Shown here: positions 45,676-54,293 of the stretch, one piece after another | Layout of the letters: each line of letters begins with the position of its first letter | Numbering within the stretch: the stretch's first letter is position 1 | NCBI RefSeq assembly: GCF_900101345.1 | Contig: NZ_FMUX01000003.1 | Location: forward strand, 338,092 to 402,091 | DNA: 64,000 nt | Direction: 5' to 3' | From: Desulfoluna spongiiphila | GTDB taxonomy: Bacteria > Desulfobacterota > Desulfobacteria > Desulfobacterales > Desulfolunaceae | Translations under genes and position numbers: made by a program | Notes under the pieces: generated by a model | The model's input: the letters and a program-made list of their open reading frames with translations, nothing else | What the model was told of the DNA's origin: nothing | Database searches by the model: none

Positions 45676-46140
45676 ATGAAGAAGTACATTGCAGCCCTTG
45701 GAGCACTCCTGGTGCTCTCCGGAACATCCTACGCAGCCACCGTCACTGAAAACTGCGGTTGCGGCCTAGGCAAAGAACTCATCGGCGAAAAGACAGGCCT
45801 GGCCTGGAACATCCTCGGTACCTCCCTTAACGGAACCAGCGGAAACCAGACCTTCGGTATCTCCTCCGGGACCCTGGGCTGCGAAAAGCCCGATGCATTC
45901 GTCAGCAACGAACGCATGGACACCTTTGTCGCAGATAACATGGACAGCCTTGCCGTGGACATTGCCACCGGTAACGGCGAAAACCTCGATGCCCTGATGG
46001 AGATTGCCCAGGTATCCGGTGCCGACAAGGCCGCCGCCTGCCAGGCCCTCCAGGCAAACTTCGACACCATTTACCCCACCGCCGACGTCGAGAACACCGC
46101 CGTGGCTCAGTCCATCCGAGGCGTTCTTGCACAGATTTAG
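45676..46140 (+). CDS. DUF3015 family exported protein
   Basis: A 154-residue periplasmic protein with signal peptide KKYIAALGALLVLSGTSYAA. The family motifs GCGLGKELIGEK, TSGNQTFGISSGTLGC and GENLDALMEIAQ are clear. DUF3015 has no known function but is often followed by DUF4105, as here. The ATG at 45676 is chosen because AAAGGAAG precedes it; an in-frame ATG at 45661 is poorer. A strong terminator follows directly and separates it from DUF4105. Confidence 0.88.
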   Translation: MKKYIAALGALLVLSGTSYAATVTENCGCGLGKELIGEKTGLAWNILGTSLNGTSGNQTFGISSGTLGCEKPDAFVSNERMDTFVADNMDSLAVDIATGNGENLDALMEIAQVSGADKAAACQALQANFDTIYPTADVENTAVAQSIRGVLAQI

Positions 46141-46160
46141 CATCATATCTGCATCGGATC

Positions 46161-46206
46161 GCCCCCGCCTTTCGGCAGTATATTGCCGATTGGCGGGGGC
46201 TTTTTT
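46161..46206 (+). terminator. Strong intrinsic terminator overlapping the start of DUF4105
   Basis: GCCCCCGCC (46161-46169) pairs with GGCGGGGGC (46192-46200), with an inner CGGCA/TGCCG stem, followed by six Ts (46201-46206). The same bases encode the first residues of the next gene's signal peptide, so transcription into DUF4105 must read through this element. Confidence 0.85.
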
Positions 46207-48049
46207 GCTGCTTCTTGTGGCCCTGCTTCCCGCGCCGCTCCTTGCCGAGGCCCCTGCCCCGGATACGGAGCAGCTCGTCCGCATCGCCCGCGAGAGGAAG
46301 CTCTCCGAAACCCCGTACTGGCGCACCCTGCTCCACTGCCCCGTGGGCTTAACGCCCTACCGGAGCTTTGTGGACGACCCCGCCTTTTTCCTGGCCGAGA
46401 CAGGTAAAACCGATGCCGACGCCGAGCTCTCCGCCCTGATCCGCACGTTTTTCGGAGAGGCTCCCAGCGAGGTTCCCCTCTGCCGGTTCATTGCCCGCTA
46501 CACCTGGGTGTACGAGCAGCTTGCCGATGTCATCGACGCGCCGCCCCTGATCTGCGATGAGGCGGAAAGACTCCATCCCTCTTCGGCGACCCTGATCTTT
46601 CCCACCTACCATCTCAACAACCCGGCCTCCATGTTCGGGCACACCTTCCTGACCATTGAAACGGACTATCAGGCGCCCATGCTGGCCGACGCCGTGAACT
46701 ACGCGGCCCTGCCCGACAGCCGGAACCCCATCACCTATATGTTCAAGGGCATCGTCGGATCCTTCAAGGGATACTACGCCATCCTCCCCTACTACAAAAA
46801 AATCCAGGAGTACGGGGACATGGCTCAGCGGGACATCTGGGAGTACCCTCTGACCCTCACCCCCGAAGAGACCCGCCGCATGGTCCTTCATATCCTGGAG
46901 CTGAAAGAGAGCTACAGCTACTACTATTTCTTTGATAAAAACTGCTCCTACATGCTCCAGTTCCTCCTTGAAGTGGCCCGGCCGGGCCTTTCCCTCACCC
47001 ACGAGAAAGGGCTCACCGTCATCCCCATCGACACCATCAAGGCCATGCAGAAGGCGGGCCTCATCACCGAAGCCAGGTACCGCCCGTCCATCGGAAGCCG
47101 TATCCAGGCCGGCCTGGGACGCCTGGACAAAAACGAGGTGGGCATAGCCCGGGACCTCAGCGACGGCACCCTTACGCCAGGTGAGCTCCTCGCCATGGAC
47201 CTGACGGACAGAACCAAACGCCTCACCCTGGACCTGGTCACCGACGTGAACCGCTACAGGCGCGCCAAGAAAAAACTCTCCCAGGACGAATTCAAGCCCC
47301 TGTTCCTGGGCACCCTCAAGGCCCGCAAAACCCTGGGCAAGGGCGCCCCCGATGAAAAGGCGATCACGGCGCCCCCGGAGCCCACCACAGGACACGACGC
47401 GGCCCGAATCTCCGCCACAGTGGGCGTCTACGACGGAGACAGCTTCGAAGAGCTCACCATCACCCCGGCCTTCACAAACCTCCTCAACACCGATTACACC
47501 AAACGCGAAGGCATCCAGATTGAATTCCTGCGCGCCCAGGCCCGTTTCGACAACGAGGAGAGCGAACTGGACCTCCAGGCCCTGACCATCCTGGACATCA
47601 TCTCCCTGTCCCCCCGGAACCCCTTTATCCGCCCCCTCTCCTGGACCTTCCACGCGGGCTATGAAAAAAGGATGACCGATACCGGCGACATGAAGGGCGC
47701 CTATTCCCTGCGGGCGGCCACGGGCATGGCATGGAACCTCACGGACGAGAGCCTCTTTTTCCTTTTGCCCGAAGCCGAGCTCCTCGCCTCAAAGGGCCTC
47801 GACAAAGGGGCCTCCGTGGGCCCCGGGCTCCGGACGGGGATTCTCTTCTCCCCGGCGGACCGGTGGCGCATGCTCCTCTCCGGAAACATCACCCGCCGCA
47901 TGCCCGACGACTCCACCGAGTCCCGGGTCGCCTTTGAAACCAACCTCACGGTAAACCGCAACAACCGCATGGGCCTGTCCGTCTCCCGCACCGATGTGGA
48001 GAGCAACGGCGCCTGGGAAACCAGCCTTTCCTGGCATCGCTATTTTTAG
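46190..48049 (+). CDS. DUF4105 family envelope protein
   Basis: A 619-residue protein if the TTG at 46190 is the start. No in-frame ATG or GTG lies between the upstream stop and the signal peptide. The signal peptide is AGAFLLLLVALLPAPLLAEA. The DUF4105 core (residues 130-330) has HLNNPASMFGHTFLTIETD, a conserved histidine and cysteine region (DKNCSYMLQFLLE), and resembles a thiol-protease-like fold. The C-terminal 200 residues look like an outer-membrane barrel. No ribosome site is visible before the TTG. The start codon sits within the terminator stem, so expression is probably low or regulated. It pairs with DUF3015. Confidence 0.82.
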   Translation: MAGAFLLLLVALLPAPLLAEAPAPDTEQLVRIARERKLSETPYWRTLLHCPVGLTPYRSFVDDPAFFLAETGKTDADAELSALIRTFFGEAPSEVPLCRFIARYTWVYEQLADVIDAPPLICDEAERLHPSSATLIFPTYHLNNPASMFGHTFLTIETDYQAPMLADAVNYAALPDSRNPITYMFKGIVGSFKGYYAILPYYKKIQEYGDMAQRDIWEYPLTLTPEETRRMVLHILELKESYSYYYFFDKNCSYMLQFLLEVARPGLSLTHEKGLTVIPIDTIKAMQKAGLITEARYRPSIGSRIQAGLGRLDKNEVGIARDLSDGTLTPGELLAMDLTDRTKRLTLDLVTDVNRYRRAKKKLSQDEFKPLFLGTLKARKTLGKGAPDEKAITAPPEPTTGHDAARISATVGVYDGDSFEELTITPAFTNLLNTDYTKREGIQIEFLRAQARFDNEESELDLQALTILDIISLSPRNPFIRPLSWTFHAGYEKRMTDTGDMKGAYSLRAATGMAWNLTDESLFFLLPEAELLASKGLDKGASVGPGLRTGILFSPADRWRMLLSGNITRRMPDDSTESRVAFETNLTVNRNNRMGLSVSRTDVESNGAWETSLSWHRYF

Positions 48050-48168
48050 TGCCGGGGGCCACGGGGTGATTCCCCGCCCCAGACACGTTGCGGCCCTCAA
48101 AGATTCCATGGTAGAGTAAACACGAATTATTCAGTTTGCCTTTCAGGGCAAAAGCAATTGAAAAAACA

Positions 48169-48480
48169 GCCTTCTATGGTTAAAGTCCGACAAACCACAA
48201 GGTCAAAAGGGATAAAAAAAACAAAAGCGATGCCTCCGGCGGCGAGGTGTGCCACCTCGAAAGCAAGTTGCGAATGCGCTTTCCCCTTCGTTCCTCAGGG
48301 AAAATCACATTCGCTATTGATTCAGATTAAACCGAATCTGTTTTCTAAAACTTGTTTGTTAAACGTTTCAAAAGTTTAGATCCCGGCAGGGTCGCCGGAG
48401 GCATCTTTGGCCGAACAGCCTCTGGCGGCAAGGCGCGCCACCTTGAAAGCAGGTTGAAAATACGCTTTCCCCCACGGTCC
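48169..48480 (+). repeat. Dispersed structured repeat with leader, full copy plus partial second copy
   Basis: Leader GCCTTCTATGGTTAAAG at 48169, double-hairpin module at 48232-48314 (CGAGGTG/CACCTCG; GCGAATG/CATTCGC), right end at 48350-48402, then another left-end module from about 48417 that decays by 48480. The first part is near-identical to the copy at 4206. No gene in 48050-48503. Confidence 0.9.
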
Positions 48481-48503
48481 TTAAACCACACAGGTGCATC
48501 CCC

Positions 48504-48989
48504 ATGAAACCACACCCCCATGGTCACCCGAAACCAAAATGGCTCCTTGGCCTCTACAGGCTCAACGACCAAAGACAGCTTCACCCCATCGCCGTGCACA
48601 TCCCCAACGGCATGGTCCCGGTGGCCGGTCTCTTCATGGCCGCAGGCTGCCTGCTGGAAGTCCAGGGGCTGGTCTTTGCTGCCTACGTGAACCTGGCCGT
48701 TATCTTTCTCTCCATGCCGGGGGTCATCGCCACCGGCATCGCCTCATGGCAGCACCGGTACAAAGGGGCTTCAACGCCCCTGTTCCGCACCAAGCTGATC
48801 TGCAGCGTCCTGGTCTTTGCAGGCGCAGGGCTGATCCTTCTCGTCCAGACCCTCTGGCCGGTGAACGTGCACCGGCTCACCACATCGGCAAAAATCCTTG
48901 CAGCGGCCTACCTCCTTTTGCTGGCTCCCACCATCCGCGCCGGGTCCCTGGGCGGGAAACTGGTCTTCGGAGGCCGGAAAAAGGTATAA
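48504..48989 (+). CDS. DUF2231-like membrane protein
   Basis: A 161-residue inner-membrane protein with four hydrophobic segments. The opening HPIAVHIPNGMVPVAGLFMAAG carries the conserved His pair (LHPIAVHIP) of the DUF2231 group, which may bind haem or metal. The function is unknown. The ribosome site is weak (AGGTG) and follows a repeat. It is convergent with the lipoprotein gene, and the terminator of that gene begins at its stop. Confidence 0.75.
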   Translation: MKPHPHGHPKPKWLLGLYRLNDQRQLHPIAVHIPNGMVPVAGLFMAAGCLLEVQGLVFAAYVNLAVIFLSMPGVIATGIASWQHRYKGASTPLFRTKLICSVLVFAGAGLILLVQTLWPVNVHRLTTSAKILAAAYLLLLAPTIRAGSLGGKLVFGGRKKV

Positions 48990-49023
48990 AAAAAGGGGAG
49001 ACACGCGTTGCGCACATCTCCCC
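48986..49023 (-). terminator. Intrinsic terminator of the lipoprotein gene
   Basis: GGGGAGA (48995-49001) pairs with TCTCCCC (49017-49023), with an inner GCG/CGC stem. On the minus strand it is followed by a T-run (48986-48994). The polarity fits the minus-strand gene ending at 49067. Confidence 0.8.
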
Positions 49024-49066
49024 GTCATGACACCTCCCCGGACTGTACCGGGCTGTCATCTGGGCC

Positions 49067-49819
49067 TTACAGGGACGAAAACATGGATACCTTGGGCTTT
49101 ACTTCCACGGTCTGCATTTTTGCCAGCCCGTCGGCCAGGGCCTTCTGGATCCGCTTCTCGCTCCAGGGATTTCGCAGGAATGAGAGGTTTGTAAAGCCTT
49201 CGGCCTTGGCCTGGAACACGGCCTCGCCCTTCTGATCCAGGATCTGAATGGCCAAAGCGACCCGATAGCGCTTGAAGAACAGATACTGATCCTGGTCTTC
49301 GATCTTGAGGTCCGCCGAGAGGAAGGCCTCTTTCCTGTTTTTCCCCTTCAATTCATTGACCACCTGCTTGCGCAGGGAGGTACCGGCCATGATGCGGTGG
49401 AACTCACGGTTGGAGGTTGAGGGGTGGTTCCATTCACAGGTCAGGCTCGAAAGCAGGGCATCCACCTGGCTGTTTCCGGTCTTGAAATCTTTGATGCGAT
49501 CCAGCTTTTTTGCCCGCCGTTTATCGGTCTTCAAATCGAACCCGAAGGGCTCAAGGGCCTTTTTCATCTCCTTGTAGGTGTCCATGCCCACATCGCCGAA
49601 GGAGTGCCCCCCTGACACCTGCTTGGCCAGGTCAATCACATCCGCACCGCCGTCACTGACCACCTTGTAATGCCCCACAAGCACAGGCACGTGCTTTTTG
49701 TTCATCCAGTCCGCGTCCTTCTGGACCCAGGTGGACGCACACCCCGACAGCATCATGCCGGACACCAGAACCACCAGGACGGTGGCCGTCGCCTTCCAAC
49801 TCATGCAACCTTTTTTCAC
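49067..49819 (-). CDS. Lipoprotein of unknown family
   Basis: A 250-residue lipoprotein with lipobox LSGC and a basic start (KKGCMSWK). The mature part is soluble, mixed alpha/beta, with LLSSLTCEWNHPSTSNREFHRIMAGTS in the middle and KRIQKALADGLAKMQ near the end. I recognise no family. The GTG at 49819 is preferred because GGAGGT sits seven bases ahead of it; the ATG at 49804 has a weaker site. It has its own terminator at 48986-49023. Confidence 0.75.
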   Translation of the reverse strand: MKKGCMSWKATATVLVVLVSGMMLSGCASTWVQKDADWMNKKHVPVLVGHYKVVSDGGADVIDLAKQVSGGHSFGDVGMDTYKEMKKALEPFGFDLKTDKRRAKKLDRIKDFKTGNSQVDALLSSLTCEWNHPSTSNREFHRIMAGTSLRKQVVNELKGKNRKEAFLSADLKIEDQDQYLFFKRYRVALAIQILDQKGEAVFQAKAEGFTNLSFLRNPWSEKRIQKALADGLAKMQTVEVKPKVSMFSSL

Positions 49820-49921
49820 AACAAACCTCCACATTCGAAAATAAGACATTCATCCACGGCCCCCTTTCCCACCCGAGGAGCCCCTACCTAAGGGACGGAA
49901 TTTTAAGAAAACAAAAGCGAT

Positions 49922-50104
49922 GCCTCCGGCGGCGAAGTGTGCCACCTCGAAAGCAGGTTGCGAATGCGCTTTCCCCTTCGTTCCTCAGGGAAAATCACAT
50001 TCGCTATTGATTCAGGTTAAGCTGAATCTGTTTTTAAAACCTGTTTATCAAACCCGTCGTTTTAAGATCAGGCAAACGCTTAGCCCCCGGCAGGGCCACC
50101 GTAA
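49922..50104 (+). repeat. Dispersed structured repeat, full copy with altered right end
   Basis: Double-hairpin module at 49922-50004 (GCGAATG/CATTCGC around TTCGTTCCTCA). Then CCTGTTTATCAAAC at 50040 and a modified right end whose palindrome is replaced by a longer imperfect one. The terminal motif decays to GCCACCG. It lies between divergent lipoprotein and response-regulator genes. Confidence 0.85.
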
Positions 50105-50210
50105 AAGCTGTTTGCCCGTTCCCTGTTCGTGTATCAGGGCAACGCCACGGTCCAGTCATCTGCCTCAGCTGACATCGTCCCGCTGGATGTATACCGTCGC
50201 CGCGTCAGTA

Positions 50211-50304
50211 AAAAAAGTTAAAAGAAGGCCAAAAAAGTTAACTACAACACATCGCTCAATGCGTTGATTATCAATTGACTTGGTTATTCCTTCTGTCATA
50301 TAAG
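50211..50304 (+). promoter_or_regulatory. Promoter and tandem direct repeats for the two-component operon
   Basis: TTGACT (50275-50280), 18 bases, TATAAG (50299-50304), each matching five of six positions. Upstream, AAAAAAGTTA occurs twice with exact 20-base spacing (50211-50220, 50231-50240), in phase with two helical turns. OmpR/PhoB-type regulators often bind such direct repeats, so autoregulation is possible. Confidence 0.5.
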
Positions 50305-50452
50305 CTATGATTATTTTGCTAAAAAAGAGACAATAACAATCTCGACCGGGCGCACCGGGAGCAAAGGTGAGCCCCAAGGGAACACCGATTGTTCCAGCTC
50401 CATGGATCACTCGGGCGACGTGCTGATGCAAAGACCACACAAAGTGATTGCC

Positions 50453-51115
50453 ATGACCATTCTTGTAGTCGAAGATGAACAGACGGACTTTCTCCTCATC
50501 AAGCACGCCATTGAGCAGTTAAACGATGCGTACACCGTCCTCCACGCCGAAGGATGCCGGGAGGCCGTCCGGGCCATCCATGAGGGACCTGTCGCCCTTG
50601 CCCTGGTGGACATCCTCCTGCCGGACGGGGACGGTCACAAGATCACGGCCCACCTGAAAAACCATGACATCCCCTTTGTCATGGTCAGCAGCAAATCCAT
50701 GCCCGAAAACGTGGTGCGTTCCTTGAAATCCGGGGCCGAAGACTACATCCGTAAACCCTTTGACATCGAAGAACTGGCGGCACGCCTGGAGTGTGTCCTG
50801 AGACGAACCCCGGGCCTGTCCGTGGCCACAGACGCGGAACCCCTGCCCGGTGCCGACGTCCTGCGCATCGACTTCACCCCCATCGAGCACCGGCTTCTCC
50901 ACCGCCTGCGCCTCGGGTACGGCACCTATATCACCTCGGAAGAGCTCATCGAGGCGGTCTGGGGAAGGGCAGGACTGGAGACCGCCAAAGGGGCATTACG
51001 TACCTACATCTCCCACATCCGTAAGAAACTCACCCAGGCCGAGAGTCCCCTTGCCATTGTCAGCAAATGGGGAAGGGGTTACAGGCTCACCGATGCCGAC
51101 GGGTCCGAAGCATGA
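50453..51115 (+). CDS. OmpR/PhoB-family response regulator
   Basis: A 220-residue response regulator. The receiver domain (1-115) has the acidic pair VVEDE, phospho-acceptor Asp53 in LVDILLPDGDG, the switch Ser in MVSSKSMP and the conserved Lys in YIRKPF. The C-terminal winged-helix domain (135-215) ends IVSKWGRGYRL, typical of OmpR/PhoB. It likely controls transcription with the hybrid kinase encoded next. The start at 50453 fits the family, and an in-frame ATG at 50426 is possible. The linker is slightly long and the DNA-binding domain weakly conserved. Confidence 0.88.
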   Translation: MTILVVEDEQTDFLLIKHAIEQLNDAYTVLHAEGCREAVRAIHEGPVALALVDILLPDGDGHKITAHLKNHDIPFVMVSSKSMPENVVRSLKSGAEDYIRKPFDIEELAARLECVLRRTPGLSVATDAEPLPGADVLRIDFTPIEHRLLHRLRLGYGTYITSEELIEAVWGRAGLETAKGALRTYISHIRKKLTQAESPLAIVSKWGRGYRLTDADGSEA

Positions 51116-51164
51116 CCCACCCAGGACGACGCGTCACAGGGGCTCTGCCCCGGCGGACCGCCCC

Positions 51165-53639
51165 ATGAAACTCTCCCTGAAAGTGATCAGCATCTTTTAT
51201 GTCAGCGTACTCTCCGCCCTGATGGTCATGGCGGTCATCGGCATCAACATCTCCATCCGGCAGGCCAAACGAAACCTTAAAGAGGCGGCGAACATCGCCC
51301 TGACCTCCATTGCCACGACCCTCTCCGAAGATATAGGCACCGCCTTTTCCCATGTGGAGGAAATCGCCGACCATAAGACGGTGGCCACCCTGCTGACCAC
51401 ACCGAAAGGCGAAAGGAGCGAGGCTCTGCTCCGGGATGCCCAGAATCTGTTCCACCACTACCGACAGTTCAACGCACGCTTCAAGTACGTCTACCTGGGC
51501 ACAGAGGACGGCTCCCTCATCGTGGACCGGTATATTGCCATGCCCCAGGGGTACACACCCGTTGTCCGGCCGTGGTACACCGGCGCCCTCAAAAAACCCG
51601 GCAGCCCCTTCATCAACGACCTCTACCAAAGCATGCCCGAGGGCGAGGATATTACCTCCATCTCCCTTGCCATCAAGGGGCCCTCCGGGCACGTCGCAGG
51701 GGTGGTGGGCGTTGATTTTCTTTTTTCCCGGTACCACACCATCATGCAGAACCTAGCCTTTGAGTCCGGGTTCATCGTCATCACCCACAACAACGCCTCC
51801 CTCATCGCCCACTCCCAGGACCCTTCCGCAGGGTATACCAGCCTGTCCACACCGGAAAACAGGGACCTTGCCCTGGCCAACAGTGCCGTCAACGGCGAGA
51901 CAGTCATCATCCACGGCAATCGGTACACCGCCTACATGCGGGAGATCGACCAATACAAACTCAAAATCCTCACCTTTGTCTCGGAGTGCACCCTCCAGGA
52001 TATCCGGCAGAGTTACATTCTCCTTTACACCCTCACTGCCGGGGTGATCCTTCTCATTGTGGGCATCACCGGGTCCCGCCTCGCACGGAACACCCTGCGG
52101 GTGGAGCAGGCCACCATCCGGGCCAAACAGGATTTTTTCAAAAACATGAACCACGAGATCCGAACGCCCTTGAATGCCGTGGTGGGGTTTATCGATCTCC
52201 TCAGCGAGACACCCCTGGGCCAAAAGCAGAAGACCTACGTAGGCCATACCCGGACGGCGGCAAAACACCTTTCCGGTATCGTCAACGATGTCCTGGACAT
52301 TTCCAGCATGCAGGCCGGAAAATACCGCATCGTGGAGCAGCCCTACCTCTTTCACGATCTCATCGGTCACATCGTGGCCCTTGTGGAACAGACCTTAAGG
52401 GGCAAGGACATCCGACTCCACGTCTCCGCCGCATCGGAGATTCCCCACGCCATGTTAGGGGACAGCATGCGACTGAAGCAGGTGCTCTTCAACATCCTGC
52501 AAAACGCCGTCAAGTTCACCGACACCGGCATCATCTCCCTTCGCATCGGGTGCCGGACGGACGGGGAGCAGCTCTGCCTGAAGTTCACCATCACCGACAC
52601 CGGCTCCGGCATCGCCCCGGAACATCTCCCCCATATTTTCGATGAGTTCACCCAGTTTGCTGCAACCACGGTCCAGGGCACGGGCCTGGGCCTCACCCTC
52701 ACCCGGCAGCTGGTGGAGCGTATGGGAGGCAGTATCTCCTGCACGAGCAGGCCGGGCAAAGGAACCCGGTTCAGCTTCCATGTGATGCAAAAACCCGTGT
52801 GCAAAAAAATCGAGGCCTCTCCGAAAAAGCCCCAGGTGCCCCCTGCCGCCCCCTCCTGCGCCCAGGGTCTCGTCCATGACTTCACCGCCCCCGGGGTATC
52901 CATACTCCTGGTGGAGGATGATCCCTTGAGCCGCACCATGGTCACCGAACTCCTCAAGGGCCACAGGATGGTGATCCACACCGCCGAGACGGGCCAGGCC
53001 TTCCTTGACGCCATGGCCTCGGGCCGCACCTTCGACCTCGTCATCACCGATATGAAACTCCCGGACATCAACGGTCGCGACGTGGTACGACGGTTAAAAG
53101 CCGGCATCCATCCCCCTGATCTGCCGCCTTTCATCGCCTTCAGCGCCGTGGACACCGTGGAACCCGTGAAGCAGGGCCCCTTCGATGCCTTCATCCGAAA
53201 GCCCATCGACGTCACCACCTTTCGAAGGACCCTGCTGGCCTGGCTCCCGAAAGAGAAAATCATTGCAGGCAACGCCATAAAGCCCGCACCTGAGCCTTCC
53301 GTGGACAGCGCTGCGTATGAAAAAAAATACGGCACCGACCTCTACCTGAAACTGCTGCGGGTTTTCCTGAAGGATCATAAGGAGGGCATGCACCTCATGG
53401 AGGGGATGGCAAGGGAGGGGCGTTTCTCGGATCTGGAGGTCAGGGTCCACCGGTTCAAGGGTGCCCTGATGAACATCGGAGCCCCTGGCCCCGCAGCCAC
53501 GGCGGCAGCCTTGGAGCAGCGGCTGGAGGCAGGGGAAGCCATCGGCATCGGGGAGCTTGCTCCCCTGGCCCGGGCTGCGGACAAGGTGATGGACGAGGCC
53601 CGCAACCTCATCGCGGAACTGGAGCAAGCCACGGGGTAA
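51165..53639 (+). CDS. Hybrid sensor histidine kinase with Cache, receiver and Hpt domains
   Basis: An 824-residue membrane sensor. It has a first membrane helix (VISIFYVSVLSALMVMAVIGI), a periplasmic double-Cache domain (about 35-290, RPWYTGALKKPG), and a second helix (YILLYTLTAGVILLIVGITG). The HisKA domain has His330 in MNHEIRTPLNA; the ATPase N, G1 and G2 boxes are NAVKFTD, TDTGSGI and GTGLGLTL. A receiver domain has Asp629 in VITDMKLPD, and an Hpt domain has His762 in VHRFKGAL. A full phosphorelay is thus in one chain, which probably ends on the upstream response regulator. Cache domains bind small metabolites; the ligand is unknown. The ribosome site before 51165 is weak. Confidence 0.92.
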   Translation: MKLSLKVISIFYVSVLSALMVMAVIGINISIRQAKRNLKEAANIALTSIATTLSEDIGTAFSHVEEIADHKTVATLLTTPKGERSEALLRDAQNLFHHYRQFNARFKYVYLGTEDGSLIVDRYIAMPQGYTPVVRPWYTGALKKPGSPFINDLYQSMPEGEDITSISLAIKGPSGHVAGVVGVDFLFSRYHTIMQNLAFESGFIVITHNNASLIAHSQDPSAGYTSLSTPENRDLALANSAVNGETVIIHGNRYTAYMREIDQYKLKILTFVSECTLQDIRQSYILLYTLTAGVILLIVGITGSRLARNTLRVEQATIRAKQDFFKNMNHEIRTPLNAVVGFIDLLSETPLGQKQKTYVGHTRTAAKHLSGIVNDVLDISSMQAGKYRIVEQPYLFHDLIGHIVALVEQTLRGKDIRLHVSAASEIPHAMLGDSMRLKQVLFNILQNAVKFTDTGIISLRIGCRTDGEQLCLKFTITDTGSGIAPEHLPHIFDEFTQFAATTVQGTGLGLTLTRQLVERMGGSISCTSRPGKGTRFSFHVMQKPVCKKIEASPKKPQVPPAAPSCAQGLVHDFTAPGVSILLVEDDPLSRTMVTELLKGHRMVIHTAETGQAFLDAMASGRTFDLVITDMKLPDINGRDVVRRLKAGIHPPDLPPFIAFSAVDTVEPVKQGPFDAFIRKPIDVTTFRRTLLAWLPKEKIIAGNAIKPAPEPSVDSAAYEKKYGTDLYLKLLRVFLKDHKEGMHLMEGMAREGRFSDLEVRVHRFKGALMNIGAPGPAATAAALEQRLEAGEAIGIGELAPLARAADKVMDEARNLIAELEQATG

Positions 53640-53640
53640 C

Positions 53641-53675
53641 CCGCTTTCAAGGTGGCTCACCTTGCCGCCGGAGGC
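53641..53675 (-). repeat. Partial dispersed repeat at the end of the kinase gene
   Basis: On the minus strand it reads GCCTCCGGCGGC and AAGGTGAGCCACCTT, the same TGAGCC variant as the copy at 19743. It starts within two bases of the kinase stop codon and lies in a convergent gap. Confidence 0.8.
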
Positions 53676-53724
53676 ATCGTTTTTGTATGTTTTATTTTTG
53701 ACCCGCCCCTAACCCGGCTGTCGG

Positions 53725-54168
53725 TCATGGGCGGTCCAGCAATGCGTCAAGACGTTGGACAGCACGGGCCACAAGCCGCTGAACCCTTCCCCCGGCCCGA
53801 ATCGCCACCTTGCCTTCCTGGCTGGCGGGGTCAAACCCGCCGTTGAGGTCCCCGCAGGCCAGGGCCCCGTGGTCGGCAGCAAACCCTTCTCGAAAGGCAG
53901 CCACCAGACCCCTGACACGATTCCGTGATGCAGGGTTCGATATCTCATCAGGTCCCGCCACAAGGCCGATCACCAGGCAGGCCGCCGTCATAACGCCACA
54001 GGTCCCGTACCTGTCCCCCATGCCCCCGGCAAAACCCGATGCAAGCTTCAGGGCAAGGGAGGAGTCCAGCTGTAAATCGTCCGCATAGGCAAGCACCAGG
54101 GCCTCCGAGCAGGAGTACCCGGCCTGCAGCAAATCCATGGCAACGGTCACGCGCGTCGTTGTCGTCAT
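53725..54168 (-). CDS. C-GCAxxG-C-C family protein
   Basis: A 147-residue protein of the C_GCAxxG_C_C type: LLQAGYSCSEALVLA, LASGFAGGMGDRYGTCGVMTAACLVIGL, and a later Cys in ALACGDLNGGF. These cysteine-rich proteins are common in anaerobes and may bind a metal or redox cofactor, but their function is unproven. The start at 54168 has AAAAGGGGAG upstream. An in-frame ATG at 54213 also has AAAGGA, so the N-terminus is uncertain by 15 residues. Confidence 0.82.
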   Translation of the reverse strand: MTTTTRVTVAMDLLQAGYSCSEALVLAYADDLQLDSSLALKLASGFAGGMGDRYGTCGVMTAACLVIGLVAGPDEISNPASRNRVRGLVAAFREGFAADHGALACGDLNGGFDPASQEGKVAIRAGGRVQRLVARAVQRLDALLDRP

Positions 54169-54293
54169 GTTCTCCCCTTTTATCGTTTCGGTTCCGGTCG
54201 TCAGGTGTTCCATGGCAAGTTCCTTTCCGTCGCAAGGAGTCTGCAACAGGGGGAAGGCTCCGGTATTGGACAAATGCGACAGGGACCGCTTTT

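Noticed and set aside
48158..50267. Small open frames beginning MPPAARCATSK or MPPAAKCATSK within repeats (48158-48379, 49920-50267, and a reverse one near 12671-12970)
   Set aside because: They arise because the repeat's double-hairpin module happens to be open in one frame. The frame breaks wherever the hairpin arms change, and there is no ribosome site.
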